A stretch of DNA of 64,000 nt from Actinomycetota bacterium (GCA_020161845.1 JAIUNK010000019.1:1-64000), one strand, 5' to 3'; positions 32,864 to 42,976 are shown, numbered from the stretch's first letter. Translations and numbers: made by a program. Notes: generated by a model not told the origin, from the letters alone.

Positions 32864-34467
32864 GAAACGTCAAGATCCAGGCCGTCCTGGGGCGCGCGCG
32901 TGGCGCCTTCACCGGCTTCACCGCCGGCCAGCGCGCCGTCACGATCATTGCGGTCGTGGTGGCGGTGGTCGGCCTGGTCGTCTTCGCCCAGTGGGCGGGG
33001 CGTCCGACGATGACGCCGCTCTACACCAACCTCAGCGCCTCGGACGCGGCGGCGGTGACCTCGAAGCTGAGCGAGCGCGGCGTCGCCTACGAGTTGCAGG
33101 ACGGCAGCAAGACGGTCCTGGTGCCCGCCGACAAGCTCGATCAGGCCCGCCTCGACATCGCCGCCGCGAACGTCGTCCAGAACAGCCCGGAGGCCGGTGG
33201 CTACGCGCTGCTCGACAAGAGCAGCCTGACGAGCAGCGACTACCAGCAGAAGCTCACGGCCAAGCGCGCCTTCGAGGGCGAGCTCGCCAAGACGATCCGC
33301 AAGATCGACCGGGTCCGGGACGCCAACGTGATCCTGGCGCTCGGCGAGGACTCGCCGTACCTCGACGAACAGACCAAGCCGACCGCGTCGGTCCAGGTGA
33401 GCATGCAGGACGGGGCGAAGTTGGCCAGCGGCCAGGTGGACGCGATCACCCACCTGGTCGCCTCCGCGATCCCGAAGCTGGACGCCAGCGCCGTCACGGT
33501 GACCGACGCCAAGGGCGTGCGCTACACCGACGAGGGCGGCGGCTCGGGCGGCACCGCGGACGCCAAGGCCGAACAGATCCGGGCCATCTCCGCGCAGAAG
33601 ACCACCCAGATCCAGCGCTTCCTGGACACCATCGTGGGCCCGGGCAACTCGACCGTCGCGGTGCAGGCCGACCTCGACTTCGACAACACCAAGGTGGTCC
33701 GCCAGGAGTACATCCCGGTGCCCGCGGGTGCCATTCCGCTGGTCGAGCAGCACAGCACGGAGAAGATGACCGGCGCCACCGGCCAGGTCGTCGGCGGCGT
33801 GCTCGGACCGGACAACATCACCGTTCCCGGGCTGGACCAGGGCACGTCCAAGAACGACTACTCCAAGGACGACTTCACCAAGCAGAACCCCTACGGCACG
33901 CAGACCACCAGCAAGGACCTGTCCAAGGGCGCCGTGAAGAAGCTGAGCGTGGCCGTCGCGGTCGACGCCACGAAGGCCGGCACCTACAGCACGGCAGAAC
34001 TGCAGAAGCTGATCGCGGTCGCCGCGGGCATCGAGACGCCTCGCGACCAGATCCAGGTCAGCAAGCTGGCCTTCGACACCAAGGCCGCCGAGGCCGCCAA
34101 GGCCAAGTCCGACGCCGACGCCGCCGCCGCGCGGCAGGCCGAGCTGATCGACCTCGGCAAGAATGCCGGCCTGGTGATCCTGCTGCTGCTGGCCCTGGTC
34201 ATCGGGTTCCGCCGCAGCCGCAAGCAGACCGAGGTCGTCGACCTCGGCGAGCTGCCCTCGGCGGAGCAGATGGGCGAGCTGACCGCCATCGAGCCACCGC
34301 TGGAATACCAGCTCGATAACGAACCCCTCCCGGTCATCGAGGCCACCCCCGTCGACCCGCAGAGCCAGGCCCGCGTGCTGGCCCGCGAGGAGATCGGAAG
34401 TCTCGTGGAGGAGGACCCGGACGAGGTCGCGCGCCTGCTGCGCGGCTGGATCTCAGAACGGAGCTGA
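32860..34467 (+). CDS. fliF: Flagellar MS-ring protein
   Basis: The protein has 535 residues, near the usual 550. An N-terminal membrane span (AVTIIAVVVAVVGLVVFAQW), the YscJ/FliF ring-building motifs (MTPLYTNLSASDAAAVTSKL, SSLTSSDYQQKLTAKRAFEG), a FliF C domain and a second membrane span (LVILLLLALVIGF) precede a cytoplasmic tail that binds FliG. It is the base of the rotor and export housing. Confidence 0.95.
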   Translation: MRNVKIQAVLGRARGAFTGFTAGQRAVTIIAVVVAVVGLVVFAQWAGRPTMTPLYTNLSASDAAAVTSKLSERGVAYELQDGSKTVLVPADKLDQARLDIAAANVVQNSPEAGGYALLDKSSLTSSDYQQKLTAKRAFEGELAKTIRKIDRVRDANVILALGEDSPYLDEQTKPTASVQVSMQDGAKLASGQVDAITHLVASAIPKLDASAVTVTDAKGVRYTDEGGGSGGTADAKAEQIRAISAQKTTQIQRFLDTIVGPGNSTVAVQADLDFDNTKVVRQEYIPVPAGAIPLVEQHSTEKMTGATGQVVGGVLGPDNITVPGLDQGTSKNDYSKDDFTKQNPYGTQTTSKDLSKGAVKKLSVAVAVDATKAGTYSTAELQKLIAVAAGIETPRDQIQVSKLAFDTKAAEAAKAKSDADAAAARQAELIDLGKNAGLVILLLLALVIGFRRSRKQTEVVDLGELPSAEQMGELTAIEPPLEYQLDNEPLPVIEATPVDPQSQARVLAREEIGSLVEEDPDEVARLLRGWISERS

Positions 34468-34470
34468 CCC

Positions 34471-35484
34471 ATGACCGCCCTCGCCCAGATGACCGGCCTG
34501 CGCAAGGCCGCCATCCTGCTCGTGCAGCTCGGCACCGAGCACTCCGCATCGATCATGAAGACGCTGCGACCCGCGGAGGTCGAGGCGATCTCCGCCGAGA
34601 TCGCCCGGCTCGACTCCGTCGACGTCGAGACGCTCGATGAGGTGTTGGAGGAGTTCCGGCAGCTCGCCCAGGCCCGGCAGTACTACGTGCAGGGTGGCGT
34701 GAACTTCGCCGAAGAGGTCCTGATCGCCACCATGGGTCAGGAGCGGGCCCACGAGGTGATGCAGCGGCTCACCGCCAGCCTCGTGGAGATGCCGTTCGAG
34801 TTCCTGCGCCGGGTCGACGCGAAGCTGATCCTGAGCTACCTGCAGGACGAGCACCCGCAGACCATCACGTTGGTGCTGGCCCACATGCAACCCGACGCCG
34901 CCGCGATCATCCTGTCCGGGCTCGCGCCCGAGACTCAGGCCGAGGTGGCGCACCGGCTGGCCATCATGGACCGCACCAGCCCCGAGATCGTCAAGCAGGT
35001 CGAGGCGCACCTGGAGCGCCGCCTGTCCACGCTCGTGCAGGCCAGCGACTACAGCAACGTCGGCGGCCTGACGGCGTTGGTCGACGTCATCAACCAGAGC
35101 GACCGGACGACGGAGCGGTTGATCCTCGAAGGCCTGGAGAAGCGGGACCTGGAGCTGGCCGAAGAGGTCCGCGCGCACATGTTCATGTTCGAGGACATCG
35201 TGGGCCTGGACGACCGCGCCGTTCAGGTCGTGCTGCGCAAAGTCGACTCCAAGGACCTCGCGGTGGCGCTCAAGGGCGTCCGCGAGGACGTCCGGGAGAA
35301 GATCACCCGCAACATGTCCGAGCGGGCCGCCCTCGCCCTCGCCGACGAGATCTCGATCCTCGGGCCGGTCCGGCTCAAGCAGGTCGAAGAGTCGCAGGCC
35401 GTCGTCATCCGGCATATCCGGATGCTCGAGGAGGCCGGCGAGATCGTGGTGAGCCGCGGTGGAACGGACGAGTTCGTTGCCTAA
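34471..35484 (+). CDS. fliG: Flagellar motor switch protein
   Basis: The protein has 337 residues, the standard length. KAAILLVQLGTEHSASIMK at the start, the EHPQTITLVLAHM segment, and the C-terminal motor domain with charged residues facing MotA (LEKRDLELAEEVRAHMFMFE). FliG generates torque and sets rotation direction. It overlaps fliH by 26 bases. Confidence 0.95.
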   Translation: MTALAQMTGLRKAAILLVQLGTEHSASIMKTLRPAEVEAISAEIARLDSVDVETLDEVLEEFRQLAQARQYYVQGGVNFAEEVLIATMGQERAHEVMQRLTASLVEMPFEFLRRVDAKLILSYLQDEHPQTITLVLAHMQPDAAAIILSGLAPETQAEVAHRLAIMDRTSPEIVKQVEAHLERRLSTLVQASDYSNVGGLTALVDVINQSDRTTERLILEGLEKRDLELAEEVRAHMFMFEDIVGLDDRAVQVVLRKVDSKDLAVALKGVREDVREKITRNMSERAALALADEISILGPVRLKQVEESQAVVIRHIRMLEEAGEIVVSRGGTDEFVA

Positions 35485-36199
35485 CGGCCGGTCCAGCCGC
35501 GGGTACGTGCTGCGCGGCGGCGAGCACAACTCGCCGGTCCGCCCGGCGCGCATGTCGTCGGACCTGCTCAACAGCGAGTACGTCGCCCCCGGGGTGGCCG
35601 ATCCGCGCCTCGTCGACCCGCACCTGGAGGCGGTCGTCGAGCAGGCCGCCATGGAGGCCCGCGCACGTGGTTTCCGTGCGGGGCATTCGGCGGGCTACGC
35701 CGCCGGCCGGCAGGAGGGCCTGGCGCTGGTGGACGAACAGCGCCGGCTGATGGCCGAGCGCGACGAGATCGACCGCGCCCGGCGCGCCGACTACCTCCAG
35801 GACCTCAGTCAGGCCGTGTCCGAAGCCGCCGCGTCGGCCTTGGCGGTGCACACCCCGACGCTGACCGAGCTCTACGACACCATCGCCACGATGGCCGTCG
35901 AACTCGCCGAGGAACTGGTGGGCCATCACCTGGAGCTGGGCGGCCATGCCGCCAAGGACGCGCTGATCCGCGCCATGGCGCAGGCGCCTCGGGGCGTCGA
36001 GGTCACGGTCCGCCTTCACCCCGCAGACTTCGCCGAGGTCAGCGCGTATGCCGCGGGGGTGCCCGAGTGGGGCGATGTCAGCTGGGTCGCCGATCCTCGG
36101 GTGGAACGGTTCGGCGCGCTCGTCCAGGCCGAGAACCTGGAGATCGACGCCCAATACGGCCCTGCCTTCGAGCGGGTTCGTAAGGTGGTCCGCCCGTGA
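35459..36199 (+). CDS. fliH: Flagellar export regulator
   Basis: The protein has 246 residues from GTG 35459; a TTG at 35477 is an alternative. Gly-rich GHSAGYAAGRQEG, an Ala/Arg/Glu helix and a C-terminal domain with VRLHPADFAEVSAYA fit FliH, which holds the FliI ATPase and brings it to the export gate. It lies between fliG and fliI with overlaps on both sides. Confidence 0.88.
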   Translation: MERTSSLPNGRSSRGYVLRGGEHNSPVRPARMSSDLLNSEYVAPGVADPRLVDPHLEAVVEQAAMEARARGFRAGHSAGYAAGRQEGLALVDEQRRLMAERDEIDRARRADYLQDLSQAVSEAAASALAVHTPTLTELYDTIATMAVELAEELVGHHLELGGHAAKDALIRAMAQAPRGVEVTVRLHPADFAEVSAYAAGVPEWGDVSWVADPRVERFGALVQAENLEIDAQYGPAFERVRKVVRP

Positions 36200-37494
36200 G
36201 GGCCCTCATGGAGCAGCTGCGCGAGGCCGCCAAGCCCACGATCAGCGGCCGCGTGGTCAGCGCGGTGGGCCTGTCCATCGAGATCGCCGGGCTGGAGCTC
36301 GGCGTGGGCGAGGCGGTGCGGATCATCGGCGACGAGGGGCCGATCATGGCGGAGGTGGTCGCCCTGGGCGACGGCCGCGCCACCTGCATGCCGATCTCCG
36401 ACCTGCGCGGCGTACGGGCGGGCTGCCCCGTGCAGTCGACCGGCGGCCCGCTGCGCGTGCCGGTGGGTCGCGGACTGCTCGGCCGGGTCGTCAACGCGCT
36501 CGGCGAGCCGTTGGACGGCCGTGGTGGACTCGGGAACGTTCAGCTGGTCGGCTCCGGGGGTACCCCGCCGCCGGCGATGCAGCGGGATCGGATCGACACC
36601 CCGATGCCGCTGGGCGTCCGCGCGATCGACGCGATGATCCCCTGCGGACGCGGCCAGCGCCTCGGCATCTTCGCCGGATCCGGCGTCGGCAAGTCGAGCC
36701 TGTTGTCGATGATCGTCAAGGGCACTACGGCGCCGGTGTGCGTGCTGGCGCTGGTGGGGGAGCGGGGCCGCGAGGTCCGCGAGTTCGTCGAGGGCGACCT
36801 GGGCGAGGAGGGGCTGCGTCGCGCCGTCGTCGTGGTGGCCACCTCGGACGAACCGGCGCTGGTCCGGCTGCGCGCCGCCTTCACGGCGACGCGGATCGCC
36901 GAGTGGTTCCGCGACCAGGGCGAGGACGTGGTGCTGTGCATGGACTCCGTGACCCGCGTCGCGATGGCCCAACGCGAGGTGGGTCTCGCCTCGGGGGAGC
37001 CGCCCGCGACCCGCGGATATCCGCCGAGCGTCTTCGGGTTGATGCCGCGCTTGCTGGAGCGAGCGGGTACGGCGCCGCGGGGCAGCATCACCGGCCTCTA
37101 CACCGTGCTCGTCGACGGTGACGACCTCAACGACCCGATCGCGGACAACGTGCGCTCGATCCTCGACGGCCACATCGTGTTGTCCCGGCGGCTCGCCACG
37201 TCCGGGCACTACCCGGCGATCGACGTGCTGGAATCCATCTCCCGAGCGGAGAAGGCCATCACCACCCGGGAGCAGCGCACCGACTCGGTGACGATCCGTC
37301 AACTGCTCGCCGCCAAACGGGACGCCAAGGACCTCATCGAGATCGGCGCCTATGTCGCCGGCAGCAACCCCCAGGTCGACCGCGCGCTGCAGCAGTCGGG
37401 CGACATCGACGCCTTCCTGCGCCAGGACCTGGAGGATCTCACCCCGGCCGAGCAGACCTGGACCTGGCTGCACGAGCTGGCCGCGGCGGGCTGA
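36196..37494 (+). CDS. fliI: Flagellar export ATPase
   Basis: The protein has 432 residues. F1-beta-like ATPase: Walker A GSGVGKSSLLSM near 165, Walker B VVLCMDSVTR, then ATRGYPPSVFGLMPRL. FliI, helped by FliH and FliJ, prepares cargo for export. GTG 36196 overlaps the fliH stop. Confidence 0.96.
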   Translation: MRALMEQLREAAKPTISGRVVSAVGLSIEIAGLELGVGEAVRIIGDEGPIMAEVVALGDGRATCMPISDLRGVRAGCPVQSTGGPLRVPVGRGLLGRVVNALGEPLDGRGGLGNVQLVGSGGTPPPAMQRDRIDTPMPLGVRAIDAMIPCGRGQRLGIFAGSGVGKSSLLSMIVKGTTAPVCVLALVGERGREVREFVEGDLGEEGLRRAVVVVATSDEPALVRLRAAFTATRIAEWFRDQGEDVVLCMDSVTRVAMAQREVGLASGEPPATRGYPPSVFGLMPRLLERAGTAPRGSITGLYTVLVDGDDLNDPIADNVRSILDGHIVLSRRLATSGHYPAIDVLESISRAEKAITTREQRTDSVTIRQLLAAKRDAKDLIEIGAYVAGSNPQVDRALQQSGDIDAFLRQDLEDLTPAEQTWTWLHELAAAG

Positions 37495-37538
37495 GATGAG
37501 CGTCCCCTCGGTGTCGCGCGACGAGATCTGAGCCACCC

Positions 37539-37979
37539 ATGGCGAAGAAGACCGCGCGGGAGAAGCAACTGGACACGCTGCTGAGGATCCGCCGACTGCA
37601 AGAGGACCTGGCCAAGGGTGAGCTCGCCAAGGCCAATGCGGCCACTCGCGCGGCGTACGGTCGGCTCGAGGCGAGCCGCGCCACCTACGCGACCGAGGTC
37701 GTGCCACCCCAGACCTGCGATGTCGCCGGCTTCCGGGCCCATCTGGCGCGGATGAACTCCGTCGCCGGCATGGTGCGCGGGGCCGAGCGCGGCGTCGAGA
37801 CGGCCGAGGAGGACGCCGCCGCGGCGCGCGTCGAGGTCGCGCAGCGGCGCGTCAAGAGCCAGGGCCTGGAGCGACTGGTGGACAACGTGCGGGCCGCGGC
37901 TTTCGCGGAAATGCTCGCGGCCGACCAGCGCACTGCCGAAGAGAGTAGGGCAGGCGTCCGTCCGAAGGGAGCTCGATGA
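37539..37979 (+). CDS. fliJ: FliJ-like flagellar export protein
   Basis: The protein has 146 residues, largely charged helix (QLDTLLRIRRLQEDLAKGEL, AARVEVAQRRVKSQGLERL), matching the coiled-coil FliJ stalk. FliJ connects the FliI ring to FlhA and recycles chaperones. Sequence similarity in this family is low, so the call rests on position between fliI and the peptidoglycan hydrolase and on the coiled coil. Confidence 0.8.
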   Translation: MAKKTAREKQLDTLLRIRRLQEDLAKGELAKANAATRAAYGRLEASRATYATEVVPPQTCDVAGFRAHLARMNSVAGMVRGAERGVETAEEDAAAARVEVAQRRVKSQGLERLVDNVRAAAFAEMLAADQRTAEESRAGVRPKGAR

Positions 37980-39121
37980 GCGTCGACTTGTCCGGCATCG
38001 CCGCATGCCAGGCCCGGATCACCGAACTGCAGGCGCGGTTCGGCGGGGGGGCCGGACCGGTGCAGCCCGGCACGTATACCGCCGACGGCGCCCTCAACGG
38101 CAAGACCGCCTGGAACTACAAGCTCCAGGACCTGGTCAACGTTCGCAGCTACGACAACACGACCAAGCCGTGGTCCGGGGTCGATCCGATGATGTCCTAC
38201 GGCAACATCTCCACCCCCAACGGCATGGGCGGCACGTTCACCTCCGGCACCAACCGCGTCACCAACCCCAAGCCCGCGGCCGCGGTCGCCGGCGCCCTCG
38301 CCACGGCACCCGGCGCCACCGGGCAGGCCGTCGTGCAGGCGGCGTCGAAGTACCTCGGGGTCCCTTACGTCTGGGGCGGCACGACCGCCGCGGGACTCGA
38401 CTGCTCCGGGCTGGTGCAGAAGGCGTACGGCGACCTCGGCGTGACGATGCCGCGGGTGGCCGCCGACCAGGCCCGGATGGGCACCCCGGTCGCCTCGCTG
38501 GCCCAGGCCAAGCCGGGGGACCTGCTCGCCTTCGGCAGCCCCGTCGATCACATCGCGATCTACGTCGGTGACGGCAAGATGATCGCGGCGCCACAGCCGG
38601 GGGAGAACGTCAAGATTCAAAGCGTCTACACCACGCCGGTCGCGATCCGCCGAGTCGTCTCCGACAGCGCCGCCGGGGTGCGGCTGACCAGCGCGGCCGT
38701 GGCCGGTGCGGGTGCCCCCGCCGGTTCCGCGCTGGCCCAGGCGCCCGCGCAGTACGCCGCGCTGTTCCGCGCGGCCGAGGCGAAGTACGGCGTGCCCGCC
38801 ACCCTGCTGGCCGCTGTCGCCAAGCAGGAGAGCGCGTTCAACCCCAGCGCGATCAGCTCGGCCGGGGCGATCGGGCTCATGCAGATCATGCCGGCCACGG
38901 CCGCCGGACTCGGCGTCAACCCCCGCGATCCCGCCCAGGCGGTCGACGGCGCGGCGCGCCTGTTGCGCGACGGCCTCAAGCAGTTCGGCTCGACATCGCT
39001 GGCGCTCGCGGCGTACAACGCCGGACCGGGTGCGGTCCAGCGCTACGGCGGGATCCCGCCCTACGCGGAGACCCGCGACTACGTGCGCCGCATCACCGCC
39101 GACCCAGGAGTCACCGCATGA
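37976..39121 (+). CDS. Flagellar peptidoglycan hydrolase: NlpC/P60 plus lytic transglycosylase
   Basis: The protein has 381 residues and overlaps both neighbours by ATGA. It holds an NlpC/P60 cysteine peptidase (Cys in GLDCSGLVQKAYGDLG, His in DHIAIYVGDGKMIAA) at about 115-215 and a C-terminal lytic transglycosylase domain (catalytic Glu in AKQESAFNPSAISSAGAIGL, LALAAYNAGPGAVQRYGG). It has no signal peptide, so it is likely exported through the flagellar apparatus and opens the cell wall for the rod, replacing FlgJ. Cutting both peptide and glycan strands in one protein suits a thick wall. Confidence 0.88.
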   Translation: MSVDLSGIAACQARITELQARFGGGAGPVQPGTYTADGALNGKTAWNYKLQDLVNVRSYDNTTKPWSGVDPMMSYGNISTPNGMGGTFTSGTNRVTNPKPAAAVAGALATAPGATGQAVVQAASKYLGVPYVWGGTTAAGLDCSGLVQKAYGDLGVTMPRVAADQARMGTPVASLAQAKPGDLLAFGSPVDHIAIYVGDGKMIAAPQPGENVKIQSVYTTPVAIRRVVSDSAAGVRLTSAAVAGAGAPAGSALAQAPAQYAALFRAAEAKYGVPATLLAAVAKQESAFNPSAISSAGAIGLMQIMPATAAGLGVNPRDPAQAVDGAARLLRDGLKQFGSTSLALAAYNAGPGAVQRYGGIPPYAETRDYVRRITADPGVTA

Positions 39122-41127
39122 CGATTCGCATCGCGCCGGACCTGGGCCGAATGGCCGCGACGGCCGCGACGGGCGCGACGGCCGGGACGGCCGGGACGGC
39201 CGCGGAGGCCGCCGAACAGCCGGCGGACGGCGCGTTCTCCCAGGCGCTGCAGGCCAAGTTGCGCAGCGCCGAGACGGCCGAGGCGGCGCGCGCGACCGCG
39301 GCGCGCTCGCGGCAGGCGGAGCACCGGTCCCCGGCGCACGCGGGGCGGACGAACGGTGCGCGCCCCGAGTCATCGGCGGGTGGCGCACACCGCAGCGCCG
39401 AGGCTGCGGAGCGAAGCCGTGCGGCGGCCGAGCCGGCGTCCTCGCCACGACCGCAGGATGCGGCGACTCATCAGGCGCAGGCTGCCGCGGTCGTGGCCCA
39501 GGTGGCGTCGACACCCGCCGCTGGGAGCGACGTCGCGGGGGCTGGGCAGACCACCATCAGCGGCGTCGCGGCCGTGGGCACGTCGGTGGCCACGCAGGCC
39601 CTGGCCGACGCCGCGACGGCGGACCTGACGATGGCCGCAACGTCTGTCGCCGCGGCCCAGCTGAGCATCGGCACCACCGCGCAGCAGGTCGCCGTCGGCC
39701 AGGGCAGCCTCGCCCCCGAGATCGGGGCTGCCCAGGCGCCGGTCGCGACAGCGGCCCTCGTCCCGTCCGTTGTCCCCGCCGGTCAGACTGCGGTGGTTCC
39801 GTCGATGTCGACTCCGACCGCGACGCCCACCGTGCCAGCTCTCGCCGTGCCTCTCGCGGAGTCCGTTGCGGCGGCCGAGCCGGGAGCGCTCTCGCGACAG
39901 ACCCTGGTCGACGCCGCGGACGCCCTCGCCGCCAAGACCGCGCCGGTCGCGCCGGCCCTGCCCGACGCAGACCCGGTCAGCGCCGAGATGCGTGCGTCCG
40001 CTTTCGGTGGCGTGGCCACGGGGGGCGCCCGGCCGTACGCCGACGCGGGTGACGTCACGGCGGGGTTCGGCGCAGCGGACGCCGCAGCCACGACGCGTTT
40101 CGCGACGACGACCGGTGCCGCGCCCGCGGCTCCGGTCACGGTGCAGCCCGTCGCTACGGGTTCCGGCGAGTCCGGTTCGGGTTCGGTCGTGGCCCTGACG
40201 AGCCTGGGTCAGGCCGCCACGGCGGCCCCAAGGCTGGCCGGGCAAGCCGACGGTGCCTCCGGTGCGAGCGACCCGGCCCTGCCGACCACCCCGGCATCCC
40301 CGACCAGCCCGGCATCCTCGGCGGCCCCGGCGTCCGCGACCGCGGCGCCGGACAGCACCGGTACTCCGGTCTCCGGACAGGGTGCCACCCCGGCGTCGTC
40401 GGCCGTCGCACCCGTGATCGCCCAGCATGTCGCAACCCGAGCCGTGGTCGCCAGCGTGTTGGGCGAGGCGTCCTCGGCCGCGCTCAGCGGTGCGGAGCCG
40501 GTGCGCAGCGACACCATCGCCGGTTCGGCCGAGCGCGCGACGGCCCCGGTCCTCGCGCCTCCCGTCGAGAGCCAGCCGCCGGCGGCCCCGCCCGCCCAGG
40601 TCGTCGCGGCCCCGGCCCACGCGCCCGCGGTGACGTCCGCGCACCCGACAGTGCCGGCCCAGGCCGCCGCACCGCCGCCGGCCGTGCACAGCCAGATCCT
40701 GACGGCCGTCACGCCGGTGTTGAACCGCCGAGACGGGTCCTACAGCGTGGAGCTTCAGCTCGACCCCGCCAGCCTCGGCCGGGTCCGGGTCCACCTCGCC
40801 ATCGCCAGCGGCGAGGTCTCGCTGCACCTCGCCTCTGGCGATGCAGGCACCCGCGACATGCTGCGGCAGAACCTGGACCAGTTGCGCCAGCAACTCGCCG
40901 ATTCCGGCTTCGGTCGGTCGTCGCTTGACGTCGGGGACGGGTCGTCCAACGCCTGGCAGCAGGCCGCCGACCGTCAGGCCGCCCGGCACGGCGATGCCCA
41001 GCGGGCCACCCACGGTGGCCTCGCCGGCGAGACCACCCTGATCACCGAGCCGTCCCTCCGCGGCGATGCCTCCGAGTCATCGACTCGTTCCCGGACCGGG
41101 GACGGACCGCTCGACGTGCGTATCTAA
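39118..41127 (+). CDS. fliK: FliK-like hook-length control protein
   Basis: The protein has 669 residues. A long low-complexity Ala/Thr/Pro/Val region (about 530 residues) precedes a Flg_hook domain (VELQLDPASLGRVRVHLAI, VSLHLASGDAGTRDMLRQN). FliK measures hook length and switches FlhB to filament export. The N-terminus holds a short tandem of Thr-Ala-Gly-Thr units. Longer than enterobacterial FliK (405), so the hook could be longer, which is an inference. Confidence 0.85.
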   Translation: MTIRIAPDLGRMAATAATGATAGTAGTAAEAAEQPADGAFSQALQAKLRSAETAEAARATAARSRQAEHRSPAHAGRTNGARPESSAGGAHRSAEAAERSRAAAEPASSPRPQDAATHQAQAAAVVAQVASTPAAGSDVAGAGQTTISGVAAVGTSVATQALADAATADLTMAATSVAAAQLSIGTTAQQVAVGQGSLAPEIGAAQAPVATAALVPSVVPAGQTAVVPSMSTPTATPTVPALAVPLAESVAAAEPGALSRQTLVDAADALAAKTAPVAPALPDADPVSAEMRASAFGGVATGGARPYADAGDVTAGFGAADAAATTRFATTTGAAPAAPVTVQPVATGSGESGSGSVVALTSLGQAATAAPRLAGQADGASGASDPALPTTPASPTSPASSAAPASATAAPDSTGTPVSGQGATPASSAVAPVIAQHVATRAVVASVLGEASSAALSGAEPVRSDTIAGSAERATAPVLAPPVESQPPAAPPAQVVAAPAHAPAVTSAHPTVPAQAAAPPPAVHSQILTAVTPVLNRRDGSYSVELQLDPASLGRVRVHLAIASGEVSLHLASGDAGTRDMLRQNLDQLRQQLADSGFGRSSLDVGDGSSNAWQQAADRQAARHGDAQRATHGGLAGETTLITEPSLRGDASESSTRSRTGDGPLDVRI

Positions 41128-41143
41128 TGCGAAGGGAAGCTTC

Positions 41144-41752
41144 ATGACTGTCGATGCCAGCGGGAGTACGTCGCCAAGCGCGTCATACACGCTCTCGCCC
41201 AACTACTCCCCGGTCAAGATCGACGGCAAGACCTACAGCCCGCCCACGACGACGTACACCACGGACGCCAAGGGCAACCTCGTCGCCACGACGACTCCAG
41301 GCACTGGCATGCAGGGCCTGACCGGGCAGAACACGACGGGGAAGTCCCAGACGGAGTTCGACGGGGAGACCTTTCTCAAGTTGCTGGTCACGCAGCTGAA
41401 ATATCAGGACCCCAGCAAGCCGATGGATTCCAGCCAGATCATGCAGCAGTCGGCGACATTGTCGATGGTCGAGCAGATCAACAACATGGTGAAGTCCAAC
41501 GCCACCATTCAGTCGACCTACACGTCCATGCTTGCGGAGCAACGGATCTCCTCCGCGGTGGCGATCGTCGGCCGTACCGTGGAATACCTCAGCGACCCCA
41601 CCGATCCCACCAAGACCGCGGAGGGGGTCGTCGATTCCGTCAAGTTCGACGGGACCGGGCCGATCTTGTCCGTAGGTGGAAAGAGCGTCCCCTACCAGGA
41701 CGTCACGCAGGTCAAAGCTCCTACAGCGACGACGCCACAGTCGTCGGCCTAG
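41144..41752 (+). CDS. flgD: Flagellar hook cap/assembly protein
   Basis: The protein has 202 residues from ATG 41144. FETFLKLLVTQLKYQDPSKP-like signature (ETFLKLLVTQLKYQDPSKPM) and a following QSATLSMVEQINNM helix define FlgD; an N-terminal Thr/Tyr-rich stretch of 60 residues precedes it. The C-terminal tudor/Fn3 part is short. FlgD caps the growing hook. Confidence 0.92.
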   Translation: MTVDASGSTSPSASYTLSPNYSPVKIDGKTYSPPTTTYTTDAKGNLVATTTPGTGMQGLTGQNTTGKSQTEFDGETFLKLLVTQLKYQDPSKPMDSSQIMQQSATLSMVEQINNMVKSNATIQSTYTSMLAEQRISSAVAIVGRTVEYLSDPTDPTKTAEGVVDSVKFDGTGPILSVGGKSVPYQDVTQVKAPTATTPQSSA

Positions 41753-41866
41753 GACTCGACCCCGCCTGAGCGGCCCCCCACGCCCGGCACCACGCACGAA
41801 TCACCGCATCACCCGCTGGCAGCAGGGCCTGTTCGGGCTCGCCTGACGACGAAGGAAACGCACTCC

Positions 41867-42976
41867 ATGCTTCGTTCGATGTATTCGGCCGTCTCCGGCC
41901 TCCGCGTCCACCAGACCATGCTGGACGTCACGGGCAACAACATCTCGAACGTCAACACGTTCGGCTTCAAGACCGGCCGCGCCGTCTTCGAGGACAACCT
42001 GTCCCAGATCATCCGCGGTTCGTCGGCGCCCGTGCCGGCCACCGGCGGCGGCCCCGGCATCGGCGGTATCAACCCCGCCCAGGTCGGCCTCGGCGCCCGC
42101 CTCGGCGCGATCACCAATATCTTCAGCCAGGGCGGTCTGCAGGTCACCAACCAGACCACCGACGTGGCCATCCAGGGCGACGGCTTCTTTACCGTCGAGA
42201 AGGCCGGCGCCAACTTCTTCACCCGCAACGGCGCCTTCAACTTCGACACTGACGGCAACCTGGTGACGAGCAACGGCTCCTACGTGCTCGGCTACATGTA
42301 CGCCCCTGGCGCGCGCGTTGCGGCAACCAACACCAAGGACGATGTCACCGCCGCGCTCGCGGGGAACGTCATGCTCGACAAGACCGGAGCGCCGGTCACC
42401 CCGACTACAACGCCGAATGACCTCCAGGCAGTTCCGCTGAAGCTGCCGACGGCGCTCATCGCCGGCTTCCGAGTCGGCGCGAACCAGTCGTTCCAGCTCA
42501 CTAACAACGCGGTCAATGCCAACGGTGAAGCCACGCTGGGCACGCCTGGGTTCGTCGGTTGGGATGACTACATGCTGGGCATGGATGTCGCTGCGGGCGG
42601 CACCGCAGTGAACAAGGACCTCGCGCTGGAGTCCTTCCAGATCAACCCGGACGGCAAGATGGTCGGCTCGTTCTCGGACGGCACCAAGCGTGTCTTCGGT
42701 CAGATCGCCCTGACGACCTTCAACAACCCTCCGGGCTTGGAGAAGGTCGGCGGGTCGATGTACCGCCAGACAAATAACTCCGGCATCGCCGACACGGGCA
42801 TCCCCGCCAACGGCGGGCGTGGCACGGTCGAGTCCGGCACCTTGGAGATGTCGAACGTCGACCTGGCGCAGGAGTTCACCAACCTGATCGTCGCCCAGCG
42901 CGGTTTCCAGGCGAACTCCAAGGTCGTCTCCACCTCCGACGAGGTTCTCTCGGACCTCATCCAGATGAAGCGCTGA
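41867..42976 (+). CDS. flgE: Flagellar hook protein
   Basis: The protein has 369 residues. MLRSMYSAVSGLRVHQTMLD with NISNVNTFGFKTGRAVFED at the start and MSNVDLAQEFTNLIVAQRGF plus DEVLSDLIQMKR at the end are FlgE/FlgG-family ends. It forms the universal joint. It is the only long rod/hook protein of this family in the window besides flgB and flgC; separate flgF and flgG genes are not seen. A strong terminator follows. Confidence 0.94.
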   Translation: MLRSMYSAVSGLRVHQTMLDVTGNNISNVNTFGFKTGRAVFEDNLSQIIRGSSAPVPATGGGPGIGGINPAQVGLGARLGAITNIFSQGGLQVTNQTTDVAIQGDGFFTVEKAGANFFTRNGAFNFDTDGNLVTSNGSYVLGYMYAPGARVAATNTKDDVTAALAGNVMLDKTGAPVTPTTTPNDLQAVPLKLPTALIAGFRVGANQSFQLTNNAVNANGEATLGTPGFVGWDDYMLGMDVAAGGTAVNKDLALESFQINPDGKMVGSFSDGTKRVFGQIALTTFNNPPGLEKVGGSMYRQTNNSGIADTGIPANGGRGTVESGTLEMSNVDLAQEFTNLIVAQRGFQANSKVVSTSDEVLSDLIQMKR

